Origin: JBGNFV01 sp049645705
GTDB taxonomy: Bacteria; Bacteroidota; Bacteroidia; Cytophagales; Cyclobacteriaceae
Length of the DNA stretch: 64,000 bases
Assembly (NCBI GenBank): GCA_049645705.1
Contig: JBARUK010000068.1
Coordinates: 1-64,000, forward strand
Reading direction: 5' to 3'
Numbering within the stretch: the stretch's first letter is position 1; every line of letters starts with the position of its first letter. The notes below the pieces were generated by a model. That model saw nothing but the letters and a program-made list of their open reading frames with translations. It ran no database searches and was not told the origin of the DNA. Below are positions 5,979 to 14,201 of the stretch, in pieces. Made by a program: the position numbers and the translations under genes.

Positions 5979-7667
5979 TTAGTTTATCAGGAAGGAAATG
6001 ATATTGCCCAGTGCGGGACTTTCGGAAGCTGCCTTGGAGCCAAGGGCTGTGTTCACAGGCAACAGATCACCGCCGAATAATGCATTGTACATGACAAAGC
6101 AAATGAGGAACAGCAGTACAAGCTTACCGGCCTCTACGCCAAAGTGACGGAATTTTTCATACATACCGGCTCCAACGCTATGGCGGGTGGGCACACAGTA
6201 TATGGGTAGCTCCATCATAAACAGGCTGCGTATGCCGTGGGTATTCATGAACACGCGCACAAGGTACGACACACCAATACTGATAAATATGCCGGAGACA
6301 TACAGCCCCATCAGTACTATCCCCTGCAGATTAAGGACTGTAAGTATGGGTATGGCAGGTACAAAAAGAGCCACCAGCAGCATATACAGCGGAAGCCTGG
6401 CTGAATGGTGTAGCAAAAAGGCCATAAACCTGCCCCTGCGGCCGGAATTACGGCAAATTTCTTCGGACTCGAACGAGACCCCTGACAGCAATGGCATCAG
6501 ACACTTGCCAGTCATACCGAAGCGTCGCATGATCTTATCGGTAAGGAATGCAACGCGGGCCATGTAGCCGGACTCTTCCAGCAGGGTAAGGCACAAAAAC
6601 AGTATGGCAAGCTGTGGCATAACGACCAAAAGCAGCTCGGCTGCGGGCAAAAGGCCCTTTACGAGCAGGTCTGTACCGACTGATGGGGTCATGGCCTCTG
6701 CCAGGTAAGATGAGAAGCTATCGGCCCCTTGGCGGATAAAATGGCCGGGTATAGCTGTCCAGAAGTAGATGGACTGGAATATAGCGAAGAACAGCGCAAA
6801 CAGAAGCCCGAAGCCCCAGTAGCGGTGAGTTACGTACCGGTCTATGGTATCGGTAAACTGCTCTCTTCTTTTCTTTTTTCTGTGATAAGAGACAGCCGAA
6901 GAGATCACTTTATCTATAAAGCTATAGCGGCCAATAGTATCTTTGCCCTGTGTGGTGGCATCGTCGAAGTCGCACTCTTCCCGCAGGGAGCGGATAAATT
7001 CCTGGTCGTCTTCTCCGCACCACTTTACACTCTCGTAGTGGCAGGCCATCTGGTAGCACCGGTAGGAGCTGCACCAGCCGTAGTTTTCTCTCATCTGCCC
7101 TACCAGTTCCGGCGCCAGCTCTGTGACGTCGTAGTATGGCTCGGCTTTTTTCATCCGGGGGTTAGAGAGCAAATACTTCAGATCCTCTATTCCCACTCCG
7201 GTCAGCGTATTTACAGCCATTAGCTGTAGTCCAAGCTCGCGCCGTAGTTCGGTCAGGTCTATTTCTATCCCCTGCTCGGCGGCGGCATCTATTTTAGTGA
7301 TGGCCACTACTACAGGAAAACCGAGGTCTCTGACTTCGGTAAGCAATAGCAGGCTTCGCTTAATATGGCAGGCATCTACCACTACCAGCAACATATCGGG
7401 GTAGTCGGGCGAATCGGTACAGCCGAGCAGATCGGACACGATAAGCTCGTCCTGGGAATGCGGATAAATGCTGTAGGCACCCGGCAGATCGATAACACGT
7501 GCTTCCATATGCTCGTTGAGCTTACAGAAGCCTATTTTTTTGTCTACAGTAACACCGGTAAAGTTTCCGGTACGCTGATGCTGCCTGGTAAGGTAATTAA
7601 AGAGGGAGGTCTTCCCGCTGTTGGGGTTACCCAACAGGGCTAAACGCGGATTGGCTTTGAGTGACAT
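5979..7667 (-). CDS. feoB: FeoB-like ferrous iron transporter, atypical and short
   Basis: Membrane G-protein of Fe2+ uptake, 562 residues against roughly 700-770 for usual FeoB. The GTPase domain is intact: GNPNSGKTS (G1), DLPGAYS (G3), TKID (G4). Gate-like membrane segments follow (LPAAELLLVVMPQLAILFL, SGYMARVAFLTDKIMRRFG). After PLLSG, however, the usual GFGCNVPA-MATR segment with its conserved Cys is replaced by VSFESEEICRNSGRRGRF, and MSCSARLP reads LHHSARLP. The protein also ends (LGNIISFLIN) before the usual second Gate region would finish. The start is ATG 7667 (MSLKANPRLALLG), 7 bp after the feoA stop; an upstream start at 7706 would overlap feoA. Transport activity is therefore uncertain. 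Confidence 0.85.
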   Translation of the reverse strand: MSLKANPRLALLGNPNSGKTSLFNYLTRQHQRTGNFTGVTVDKKIGFCKLNEHMEARVIDLPGAYSIYPHSQDELIVSDLLGCTDSPDYPDMLLVVVDACHIKRSLLLLTEVRDLGFPVVVAITKIDAAAEQGIEIDLTELRRELGLQLMAVNTLTGVGIEDLKYLLSNPRMKKAEPYYDVTELAPELVGQMRENYGWCSSYRCYQMACHYESVKWCGEDDQEFIRSLREECDFDDATTQGKDTIGRYSFIDKVISSAVSYHRKKKRREQFTDTIDRYVTHRYWGFGLLFALFFAIFQSIYFWTAIPGHFIRQGADSFSSYLAEAMTPSVGTDLLVKGLLPAAELLLVVMPQLAILFLCLTLLEESGYMARVAFLTDKIMRRFGMTGKCLMPLLSGVSFESEEICRNSGRRGRFMAFLLHHSARLPLYMLLVALFVPAIPILTVLNLQGIVLMGLYVSGIFISIGVSYLVRVFMNTHGIRSLFMMELPIYCVPTRHSVGAGMYEKFRHFGVEAGKLVLLFLICFVMYNALFGGDLLPVNTALGSKAASESPALGNIISFLIN

Positions 7668-7674
7668 TAAACTC

Positions 7675-7914
7675 TCAGGATTCCAGTATGATGATGGCCG
7701 CCTCATCTACCCTCAGGGACAGATTATAGCCTGCTACTTTGATACAAATGGGGTCTCCAAGAGGTGCCGCATAGTTCATCTGTACTTCTGTGCCGGGCAG
7801 GCAGCCCATTTCCAGAAGTTTCAGGCTGAGATGAGAATCAGTAAATCCACTAATGATTCCTTTCTCTCCCGGTTTAAGATCTGCGGCGCTTTTATAGTTT
7901 ATATCCGTGACCAT
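7675..7914 (-). CDS. feoA: FeoA, SH3-like iron transport accessory protein
   Basis: Small cytoplasmic partner of FeoB, 79 residues. The FeoA domain is complete: SAADLKPGEKGIISGF at the start, LKLLEMGCLPGTEVQM in the middle, and SLRVDEAAIIILES at the end. The ATG at 7914 (MVTDINYKSAAD) is chosen over the TTG at 7938 because the promoter just upstream would place the transcript start downstream of that TTG. First gene of a feoA-feoB-DUF554 operon. Confidence 0.92.
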   Translation of the reverse strand: MVTDINYKSAADLKPGEKGIISGFTDSHLSLKLLEMGCLPGTEVQMNYAAPLGDPICIKVAGYNLSLRVDEAAIIILES

Positions 7915-7940
7915 ATAATAATTTATGATCCTGTTCAATA

Positions 7941-7972
7941 CAAATTTACGTCAGATTCGTATAGCTTACAAA
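7941..7972 (-). promoter_or_regulatory. Bacteroidota-type promoter of feoA
   Basis: On the minus strand TTTG (7972-7969), a 20-bp gap, then TAAATTTG (7948-7941): an exact match to the Bacteroidota housekeeping consensus TTTG-N19-21-TAnnTTTG. The transcript would begin about 20 bp before the feoA ATG. Confidence 0.75.
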
Positions 7973-8049
7973 ATCCTGACGACCCGGTAAACGGTTTTGG
8001 GCGGCGGGATAGTTCCTTTTCTGTAAGGTTTGACCCTAACAACTCAGGT

Positions 8050-8280
8050 ATGAAAAACAGTAAAAAACCAAAGGAAAAGCCACCACAAACGAATGAAATG
8101 ACTGGTAAGAAGGAGGAAGATCCTAATAATGAACTGGCTGAAGGCGGTAATGATACACCGGAAAAGATGTCTATAAAAGATGAAAAATTAAACGAAAATT
8201 TTTCTGAAAAAGAAGAAAATGACTACGGCGGCCTTCCGGATACCGGTAATTTCAAGAAGTTTATGGGCTGCGGTGGCTGA
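8050..8280 (+). CDS. Small hydrophilic protein ending in GCGG, unknown function
   Basis: A 76-residue, highly charged protein without hydrophobic segments. It opens MKNSKKPKEKPPQTNE, has an acidic and Asn-rich middle, and ends GLPDTGNFKKFMGCGG. The frame is open further upstream to about 7621, but that stretch is antisense to feoA, so ATG 8050 is preferred. It lies divergent from feoA and convergent with murF-alr. I do not recognise a family; the C-terminal Gly-Cys-Gly-Gly after a charged linker is the only distinctive feature. Confidence 0.55.
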   Translation: MKNSKKPKEKPPQTNEMTGKKEEDPNNELAEGGNDTPEKMSIKDEKLNENFSEKEENDYGGLPDTGNFKKFMGCGG

Positions 8281-8301
8281 TCTTGCTGATAGTCAAAGAC
8301 T

Positions 8302-10791
8302 TTATTCTTTGACAAAAACTCTTTTTACCCGCTCAGATATGTTGGTAAGTATCTCATAGGGTATTGTATCTATACGCCCGGCCAGTTCGGTCACACTCAT
8401 TTCACTACCAAAGATAATGACCTCATCACCCTCCCGGGCTTCCATTCCTGATACGTCTACCATGGTCATGTCCATGCAAACCTTACCAATGACGGGTGCC
8501 CGCCTACCTCTGACAATGACTTCTCCCACACCGTTGCTGAATCCTCTGTCGTAGCCATCGGCATATCCTATAGCTATAGTGGCTATTTCCATATCTTTTT
8601 TTGCTGTCTCAGACCGGCCGTAGCCTATGGTCTCGCCCCGGCGGATGTGTTTTATCTGGCTTATAGTCGTCTTGAGGGAGCTGATAGACTGTACGCGGTG
8701 CTGCTCTTCTTTATTCGTCTCTATGCCATACAGCCCAATGCCCAGCCGCACCATATCCAGGTGATACTGCGGGTATCGCAGTATACCGGCGGAGTTGAGC
8801 AGGTGGCGCAGGGGCTTCATGCCTGCTTCATTCAGCCTGGTGCAGGCATTGGTAAAGGCAGCAGCCTGCTGGTGACTGAAGGCCTCATGGTGCTCGTCTT
8901 CGGCACCGGCCAGGTGACTCATGGCACCGGTGACGGATATACCCGGGTATTTGCGGAGCCGCTCCACCAGGTCAGGCAGTTCAGTGGGTTCAAACCCAAG
9001 CCGTCGCATGCCAGTATCTATCTTCAGATGCACCTTTATACTACGGCCGGTGCCCTCGAGGAATTTACCCAGCTCTTCCAGCAGGGAGAAGCTGTATATC
9101 TCTGGCTCCAGGTTAGCTCTAAGCAGCTTATCGAAGCTATCGGGTGAGGGGTTCATGACCATGATGGGCAGGTGAATGCCCTGCTCCCGCAGCGCTACTC
9201 CCTCATCGGCATAGGCTACGGCAAGGTAGTCTACCCTGTGAAACTGCAGCAGGTGGGCTACCTCGCCCAGGCTGCTGCCGTAAGCAAAGGCTTTGACCAT
9301 GACCATCAGCCGCGTCCCGGGAGCGATTTTACTACGGTAGAAATTCAGATTGTTAGTAAGAGCATCCAGGTTTATTTCCAGCACAGTACCGTGTATCTTT
9401 TGCTGAAGCTGATTTACAACACGTTCGAAGCTAAACGCCCGTGCTCCCTTTACCAGTACCAGGTGGCCGTGAATGTCCAGCTTGTCGAGATTTTCCAGCA
9501 ATGCCTCTGTATTGGGATAAACTTCCAGCCGCAGCCTGTCATCTGCACCAAAGGCATGCTGGTGCGCCAGGGTATCGGGGCCTGTGGCTATAAGGCAGGA
9601 CACCCCCGAGGCGGCCAGAAGCTGACCTACCCGGCGATACAGGGCAGGTTTGTCCATACCTGATTCCAGTATGTCGGACAGTATGACTGTTCTTGGCCTG
9701 GCGTAAGGTTGCTGCTGCATAAACTCCAGGGCCTTATGCAATCCGGCCAGGTCGTTATTATAAGTGTCGTCTATCAGGTAGGTATCATGGATGCCGCGCT
9801 TCATCTCCAGGCGCATGTGCACCCCTTGCAGCACATTTACTGCCTGCTGTATGTCAGCGGCAGAGTATTGAAGGTATAGCAGGTACAGTACGCAGTGCAT
9901 GACATTTTCCAGGGATACATCATCTGCAAAGGGCAGGTCCAGGGTAAGGTCCTGCCTACGGTAGGCCAGTTCTACGGTAGCCGTATGGTGACTGCGTGAT
10001 CTGACCCTGGCCTGCAGGTCGGCACCGGAGGCAAAGGACCATGATATCAGCTCTCTGTCGCTATACGTAGCACGGATAGCCTCAGCCACCTCTTTCTGAT
10101 CGTGGCAGAAAAATATGGTATCGCAGTGGGCAAAGAGACGGAGCTTCTCCTGCAGCTTTTGCCTTCTGTCTGTAAATCCCTGATCGTGGGCCGGCCCCAG
10201 GGTGGTAAAGAGGCCGTGGGTGGGTTTTATAACGCGTTCGAGACGGGCCATTTCGCCGGGCTGGGATATTCCTGCTTCAAAAATGCCCGCCTGATGATGG
10301 TGGTCTATCTGCCATACGGACAGGGGTACCCCTATCTGAGAATTATAGCTGCCCGGGTTACGCACTACGGTATAGTGCGCAGACAGCATTTGTGCCAGCC
10401 ATTCCTTTACAATGGTCTTGCCGTTACTCCCGGTTATACCCAGTACGGGCAAGGCAAACTTCCCGCGGTGCCGGATGGCTATCTGCTGTAGTGCTTCTAC
10501 TGATGAGGATACAAGCAGTATATTACTTCCCTCCAGCTCATCCAGGTCATGCGTCCGTCGCTCCACTATGAAATGGCGTATACCGGACTGGTAGCACTCC
10601 GTAAGAAACCTGTGCCCGTCATGTGTGGCCCCGTCGATGGCTATAAACACGGCCCCTTCGGACAGGCGCAGTTTGCGACTGTCGGTCAGCAGATCTGTGA
10701 CCGTAGTATTTTCTCCCCTGTGTATCAGGTCGCCTCCCGTAATCCCGGCTAACTGTTCGAATGTCATGGCAGATGAGGAGTCTGTAGTCAT
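8302..10791 (-). CDS. murF-alr: Bifunctional MurF ligase / alanine racemase
   Basis: An 829-residue fusion typical of Bacteroidota. The N-terminal half (about 1-455) is UDP-N-acetylmuramoyl-tripeptide:D-Ala-D-Ala ligase, with ATP-binding GITGSNGKTIVKEWL and LIDDTYNN. The C-terminal half (about 460-829) is a PLP-dependent alanine racemase: VMVKAFAYGSS carries the PLP lysine, IGYADGYDRG and GKVCMDMTMVDV are the racemase signatures. One polypeptide thus makes D-Ala and adds D-Ala-D-Ala to the peptidoglycan precursor. It starts 2 bp after the upstream GNAT gene stops, so the two are probably co-transcribed. Confidence 0.97.
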   Translation of the reverse strand: MTTDSSSAMTFEQLAGITGGDLIHRGENTTVTDLLTDSRKLRLSEGAVFIAIDGATHDGHRFLTECYQSGIRHFIVERRTHDLDELEGSNILLVSSSVEALQQIAIRHRGKFALPVLGITGSNGKTIVKEWLAQMLSAHYTVVRNPGSYNSQIGVPLSVWQIDHHHQAGIFEAGISQPGEMARLERVIKPTHGLFTTLGPAHDQGFTDRRQKLQEKLRLFAHCDTIFFCHDQKEVAEAIRATYSDRELISWSFASGADLQARVRSRSHHTATVELAYRRQDLTLDLPFADDVSLENVMHCVLYLLYLQYSAADIQQAVNVLQGVHMRLEMKRGIHDTYLIDDTYNNDLAGLHKALEFMQQQPYARPRTVILSDILESGMDKPALYRRVGQLLAASGVSCLIATGPDTLAHQHAFGADDRLRLEVYPNTEALLENLDKLDIHGHLVLVKGARAFSFERVVNQLQQKIHGTVLEINLDALTNNLNFYRSKIAPGTRLMVMVKAFAYGSSLGEVAHLLQFHRVDYLAVAYADEGVALREQGIHLPIMVMNPSPDSFDKLLRANLEPEIYSFSLLEELGKFLEGTGRSIKVHLKIDTGMRRLGFEPTELPDLVERLRKYPGISVTGAMSHLAGAEDEHHEAFSHQQAAAFTNACTRLNEAGMKPLRHLLNSAGILRYPQYHLDMVRLGIGLYGIETNKEEQHRVQSISSLKTTISQIKHIRRGETIGYGRSETAKKDMEIATIAIGYADGYDRGFSNGVGEVIVRGRRAPVIGKVCMDMTMVDVSGMEAREGDEVIIFGSEMSVTELAGRIDTIPYEILTNISERVKRVFVKE

Positions 10792-10792
10792 G

Positions 10793-11653
10793 TTAAGAGA
10801 TAGGGCGGGTCATTTCATATTGATCGAAGCGGTTCTCAAAGGTAAGCCTTCTCAGGAAACCTATCATGTCCAGCGCATTCTCATCTACATTTATAGCCGC
10901 TATAACGGGCGCATAGCTCAGCTCAGCCACCTTTCGCAGCAGGCCCGAGGCTATGCCTTTTCTTCTGTAGGCTTTACTTACACTCAGGTAGGCCAGCCTC
11001 CCTGTAACCCGGTCAAAGAGCAGACCACCGGTCAGCTCGTTGTCTGTTCGCGCCGCTATCATAGTGTAGAGCGATTCATTTCTCTTTAGTTGTTCTCTTT
11101 GTTCTTCAAAAGCAGGCGTACCGGCATCCAGCGCTTCCAGCTCCTGCCAGTCAATGCTTTGCGGCACAGAAAACTGCACCTTCTGCTTTGAAGTAATGTA
11201 CGGTAAAAAATCCTTTTCAAGGAAAAAACAGTGCAAAAGCCGCCTGATACTGAAGCCACAGTTGCGGTATATCTTTACGGCAGGTGCATTATGCGTTATA
11301 GACTCAAGCAAAAAGTACTGTACGCCCAGACTCTCACAGACTGACTGCAGGTAGTCATACATCTTACCAGCAAGGCCCTTGCCTCTGTACTCAGGCAGTA
11401 CACCTGTACCTCCGTTATACATTACTTTATTACCGCTATGATATCCCGGGGTCTGAAAAATGAATCCTACCAGGCGCTCCTGCTCAAAAGCCCCGGCGGA
11501 GAGGGACCGGTCCAGTTGTAGCTTATCTATAAATTTTCTTTCAAAATCACGGAGGTTCAGGTCAAATGGGACGGGATAGTTACGAAATGCTATCCTGAAG
11601 GCAGAATGCATCTCTGTGGTAGTGGTCGGCTCTAACGAAGAAATTTTCACCAT
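10793..11653 (-). CDS. GNAT-family acetyltransferase, tandem domains
   Basis: A 286-residue protein with two GNAT-type halves. The first has the acetyl-CoA loop VLPEYRGKGLAGKMYDYL (about 90-107) followed by LLESITHNAPAVKIYRNCGF; the second has YLSVSKAYRRKGIASGLL (about 222-240) and ends in a less conserved segment. Tandem GNAT proteins usually acetylate small amines; the substrate cannot be deduced. It lies immediately upstream of murF-alr on the same strand. Confidence 0.85.
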   Translation of the reverse strand: MVKISSLEPTTTTEMHSAFRIAFRNYPVPFDLNLRDFERKFIDKLQLDRSLSAGAFEQERLVGFIFQTPGYHSGNKVMYNGGTGVLPEYRGKGLAGKMYDYLQSVCESLGVQYFLLESITHNAPAVKIYRNCGFSIRRLLHCFFLEKDFLPYITSKQKVQFSVPQSIDWQELEALDAGTPAFEEQREQLKRNESLYTMIAARTDNELTGGLLFDRVTGRLAYLSVSKAYRRKGIASGLLRKVAELSYAPVIAAINVDENALDMIGFLRRLTFENRFDQYEMTRPIS

Positions 11654-12050
11654 ACAATATGTCCTCGGGCAGATCGGGAATACTATATATGATTACTGAG
11701 AAGAGCTGAAAGGGTTGGCTGATCGGCTAAAATAAAAGCAGTCCGTGGAAGATCGGACTGCTTTAAAAATCGCATTTTTGAGGTTCAATTTCTAATAATG
11801 CAATTCTGTGGAAACGGACTTCTACTTATTTAGCTATTGGTGCTGCAAAGGTTAAAAATTTGCAGCGAGAAGAATAAAATAGTAAATATTTTACCAACTT
11901 CAAAAGAATACCTCTACTGTCTGTCGTTTTTGTTTATGTTAATTTTTGTTAACAGCTTTAAGATGTAGCAGAGGCCTATTAATTGATCAGAATTTTTCTT
12001 ATTTTTACCATTACTATCAACCGGTTTCACTATTCATCCAAACCAGGAAT
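11654..12050. other. Intergenic region, 397 bp, with hairpins
   Basis: No protein gene seen. It holds a strong hairpin at 11735-11764 that reads as an intrinsic terminator only on the minus strand, and an 8-bp hairpin GCTGCAAA/TTTGCAGC at 11842-11866. No annotated minus-strand gene lies upstream of this terminator. Confidence 0.6.
11731..11764 (-). terminator. Orphan intrinsic terminator, minus strand
   Basis: AAAGCAGTCCG (11735-11745) pairs with CGGACTGCTTT (11754-11764); on the minus strand it is followed by TTTTATTTTAG. On the plus strand the following bases are A-rich, so it should work in the minus direction. Confidence 0.65.
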
Positions 12051-12527
12051 ATGAAACATGTATTTTTAACATTTATGCTAAGTTGCTTTCTGACTGCGCC
12101 CCTGGTATACGCGGGTGGCACTCAGTGTGAGCATACTAAAGGTAAATCTGAAAAGAAAACAACCGGTCAGGATGACGAAATTTCTCCTGATAACAAGGCT
12201 CGTACTACAGTAATGCCCGCTTCCGATCGCCAGGAAGAAGATAGCCAGTCATGGATCACCACCCTGGAAAATCAAAGCACAGCCCGGCAGCAAGACCTTC
12301 TTTCAAAGAAAGAGGACAAGAAGGATTTTAACTACTCTAACTACAGCTTCCTCTTTCAGCTATTTTACAAATACAGTCTGTCTGACTTTTTCGAAGCCCC
12401 CAGCTTCCGCGACGAGAAAAAGAACAACTGGCAGGGATGGACTCTGGACCTGGAAGAGCAAAAAGAAAACGCAGGTGACTGGCTTACTCACTGGAGCCAC
12501 AAGTTGTATCGCAACCTGATGCAGTAA
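12051..12527 (+). CDS. Secreted or periplasmic protein, unknown function
   Basis: A 158-residue protein with a clear signal peptide (MKHVFLTFMLSCFLTAPLVYAG, cleavage likely after VYA). The mature part is charged, with Lys/Glu-rich linkers, a segment rich in aromatic residues (FNYSNYSFLFQLFYKYSLSD) and a C-terminal Trp-rich part (WQGWTLDLEEQ, WLTHWSHKLYRNLMQ). The ATG at 12051 gives the signal peptide; the frame is open 35 codons further up without one. A terminator follows directly. No family recognised. Confidence 0.65.
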   Translation: MKHVFLTFMLSCFLTAPLVYAGGTQCEHTKGKSEKKTTGQDDEISPDNKARTTVMPASDRQEEDSQSWITTLENQSTARQQDLLSKKEDKKDFNYSNYSFLFQLFYKYSLSDFFEAPSFRDEKKNNWQGWTLDLEEQKENAGDWLTHWSHKLYRNLMQ

Positions 12528-12551
12528 GAACTGCTCCGGGTAAAAACACGT

Positions 12552-12578
12552 AAGCCATCCGAAAACGGATGGCTTTTT
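12552..12578 (+). terminator. Intrinsic terminator
   Basis: AAGCCATCCG (12552-12561), AAAA loop, CGGATGGCTT (12566-12575), then T-run. It ends the gene at 12051-12527 and may also serve hisA from the other side. Confidence 0.85.
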
Positions 12579-12602
12579 CTATTCCAATAAAATACAAAAG
12601 GC

Positions 12603-13325
12603 TTAAACGAGAAACTTCTTAAGGTCTGTCAGCTTGATCTGGGCCTCATAGTAAGCACGGCCGAAGATTGCCGCAAATATTCCCATGTCGTTTAGCTTTT
12701 CAATGTCATCGACATTACGTACACCACCACTGGCCAGCAGCTTTATGTCCGGGAAGCGCTTGAGTATCTTGGTATACAGATCAAAGGCAGGGCCCTGCAG
12801 TACGCCGTCCAGTGCAATATCCGTAGTTTTTACGTACTTCAGTCCTCTTTCGTAGAAGTACTCTATATGATCGAACAGGTCGATGTTTGTGTTTTTCTGC
12901 CACCCTTTAATACTGATCAGCTCATCCTTGGCATCGGCACCCAGGGTAACTTTTTCGCGGCCGTATGATACGATCCAACTGGCAAACTGCTCAGGACGGT
13001 TCACAGCCACACTGGCGGCTGTTATATAGTTGGCGCCATATTCAAATGCCTTACTTATGTCGCCATCGGTATGGATACCCCCGGTAAAGTCTATCTCCAG
13101 GTTTGTATGCCCGGCTATGGTCTCCAGGATATGGTAATTGACCGGCGTACCCTTTTTGGCGCCGTCCAGGTCTACCAGGTGCAGCACCTTGATACCATGG
13201 TCCTCAAACTCCCTGGCTACATCAACAGGGCTATCATGATACCTCTTCTCGGTAGAAAAGTCACCCTGTTTAATTCGCACAACCTTGCCATCTATCAAGG
13301 TAATTGAGGGAATGATCTGGATCAT
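12603..13325 (-). CDS. hisA: HisA, ProFAR isomerase
   Basis: Histidine biosynthesis TIM-barrel isomerase (5'-ProFAR to PRFAR), 240 residues, normal length. Signatures are IPSITLIDGKVVRIKQGD at the N-terminus, HLVDLDGAK (catalytic Asp region), IDFTGGIH (first phosphate loop), KTTDIALDG and LLASGGVRNVDD (second phosphate loop). It stands alone here, away from other his genes. A possible -7 element TATATTTG lies about 100 bp upstream (13432-13425, minus strand). The gene is unbroken and highly conserved. Confidence 0.95.
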   Translation of the reverse strand: MIQIIPSITLIDGKVVRIKQGDFSTEKRYHDSPVDVAREFEDHGIKVLHLVDLDGAKKGTPVNYHILETIAGHTNLEIDFTGGIHTDGDISKAFEYGANYITAASVAVNRPEQFASWIVSYGREKVTLGADAKDELISIKGWQKNTNIDLFDHIEYFYERGLKYVKTTDIALDGVLQGPAFDLYTKILKRFPDIKLLASGGVRNVDDIEKLNDMGIFAAIFGRAYYEAQIKLTDLKKFLV

Positions 13326-13505
13326 AGAAACACTTTAAAAATTTAAGCCTGAATATGAAAAACCCGGATGGATACGGAAGAAACGGCCCGTTAAGCTTTT
13401 GTTAAAAGCCCGGCACGACCCATGCAAATATAAAAAAAGAAACGACTTTTCTCTGTTTGCCCTATCAGTATCAGTAGTAAAACGTTAAAAATCCCGCAAT
13501 CGACC

Positions 13506-14201
13506 TTAGTCTCTGACCAGCAGGCGGAAGCCTTCGCCATGAACGGTGATAATTTCTGCCCTGGGTTCCGGTTTGAGCAGCTTTCTAAGCTTGGTTACAT
13601 ACACATCCATAGTACGGGCGTTGAAGTAGCTGTCGTCTTTCCATATCTCCTTCAACGCATAGCTCCTTGGCAGGGTCTGGTTCTTATGCAGGCATAGGAG
13701 CCTGAGGAGGTCGGCCTCGCGCGTAGTGACCTTCATATCCTCACCGCCGCTGCGAGTTATCTTTTGCTCCGGGTATATAAACTGCAGATCGCCGATGCTG
13801 AACTCAGTGGCATCCTTATCGGCCGTATGGCCACCGCTTCTCCGCAGTATGGCCCGTATACGCAGAAGTAGCTCTTCCATGCTGAAGGGCTTAGACATGT
13901 AGTCATCTGCCCCGGCACGGAATCCCTCCAGCGTATCCTGCTGCTGGTTTCGTGCCGTAAGGAATAGTATAGGAATTTCCTGGTCAGTTTCCCTGATATC
14001 ACGAGCCAGAGAGAACCCATCCTTTTTTGGAAGCATAACGTCCAGTATGCACAAGTCGTACCGGCCGTCACGGTACACGGCCAGCCCCTCCTCGCCGTCA
14101 CGGGCCAGGTCGGCATCAAAACCTTTTACCTCCAGGTATTCCCGCAGTATCTGTCCCAGGTTAGGGTCGTCTTCTACTATCAGCAGCTTAGTTTTGCTCA
14201 T
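13506..14201 (-). CDS. OmpR/PhoB-type response regulator
   Basis: A 231-residue two-component regulator. The receiver domain has the acidic pair (VEDD), the phospho-acceptor Asp in LCILDVMLPKKDG (about residue 53) and the conserved Lys in DDYMSKPFS. A winged-helix output domain follows (TTREADLLRLLCLHKNQTLPR; DVYVTKLRKLL; TVHGEGFRLL). Its start overlaps the end of the kinase gene by 14 bp, so the pair is translated together. The pair resembles RprX/RprY of Bacteroides, but the signal is unknown. Confidence 0.94.
   Translation of the reverse strand: MSKTKLLIVEDDPNLGQILREYLEVKGFDADLARDGEEGLAVYRDGRYDLCILDVMLPKKDGFSLARDIRETDQEIPILFLTARNQQQDTLEGFRAGADDYMSKPFSMEELLLRIRAILRRSGGHTADKDATEFSIGDLQFIYPEQKITRSGGEDMKVTTREADLLRLLCLHKNQTLPRSYALKEIWKDDSYFNARTMDVYVTKLRKLLKPEPRAEIITVHGEGFRLLVRD

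Noticed and set aside
7621..8049. Upstream extension of the small protein at 8050
   Set aside because: The extension is antisense to feoA and its promoter; the ATG at 8050 gives a self-contained gene.
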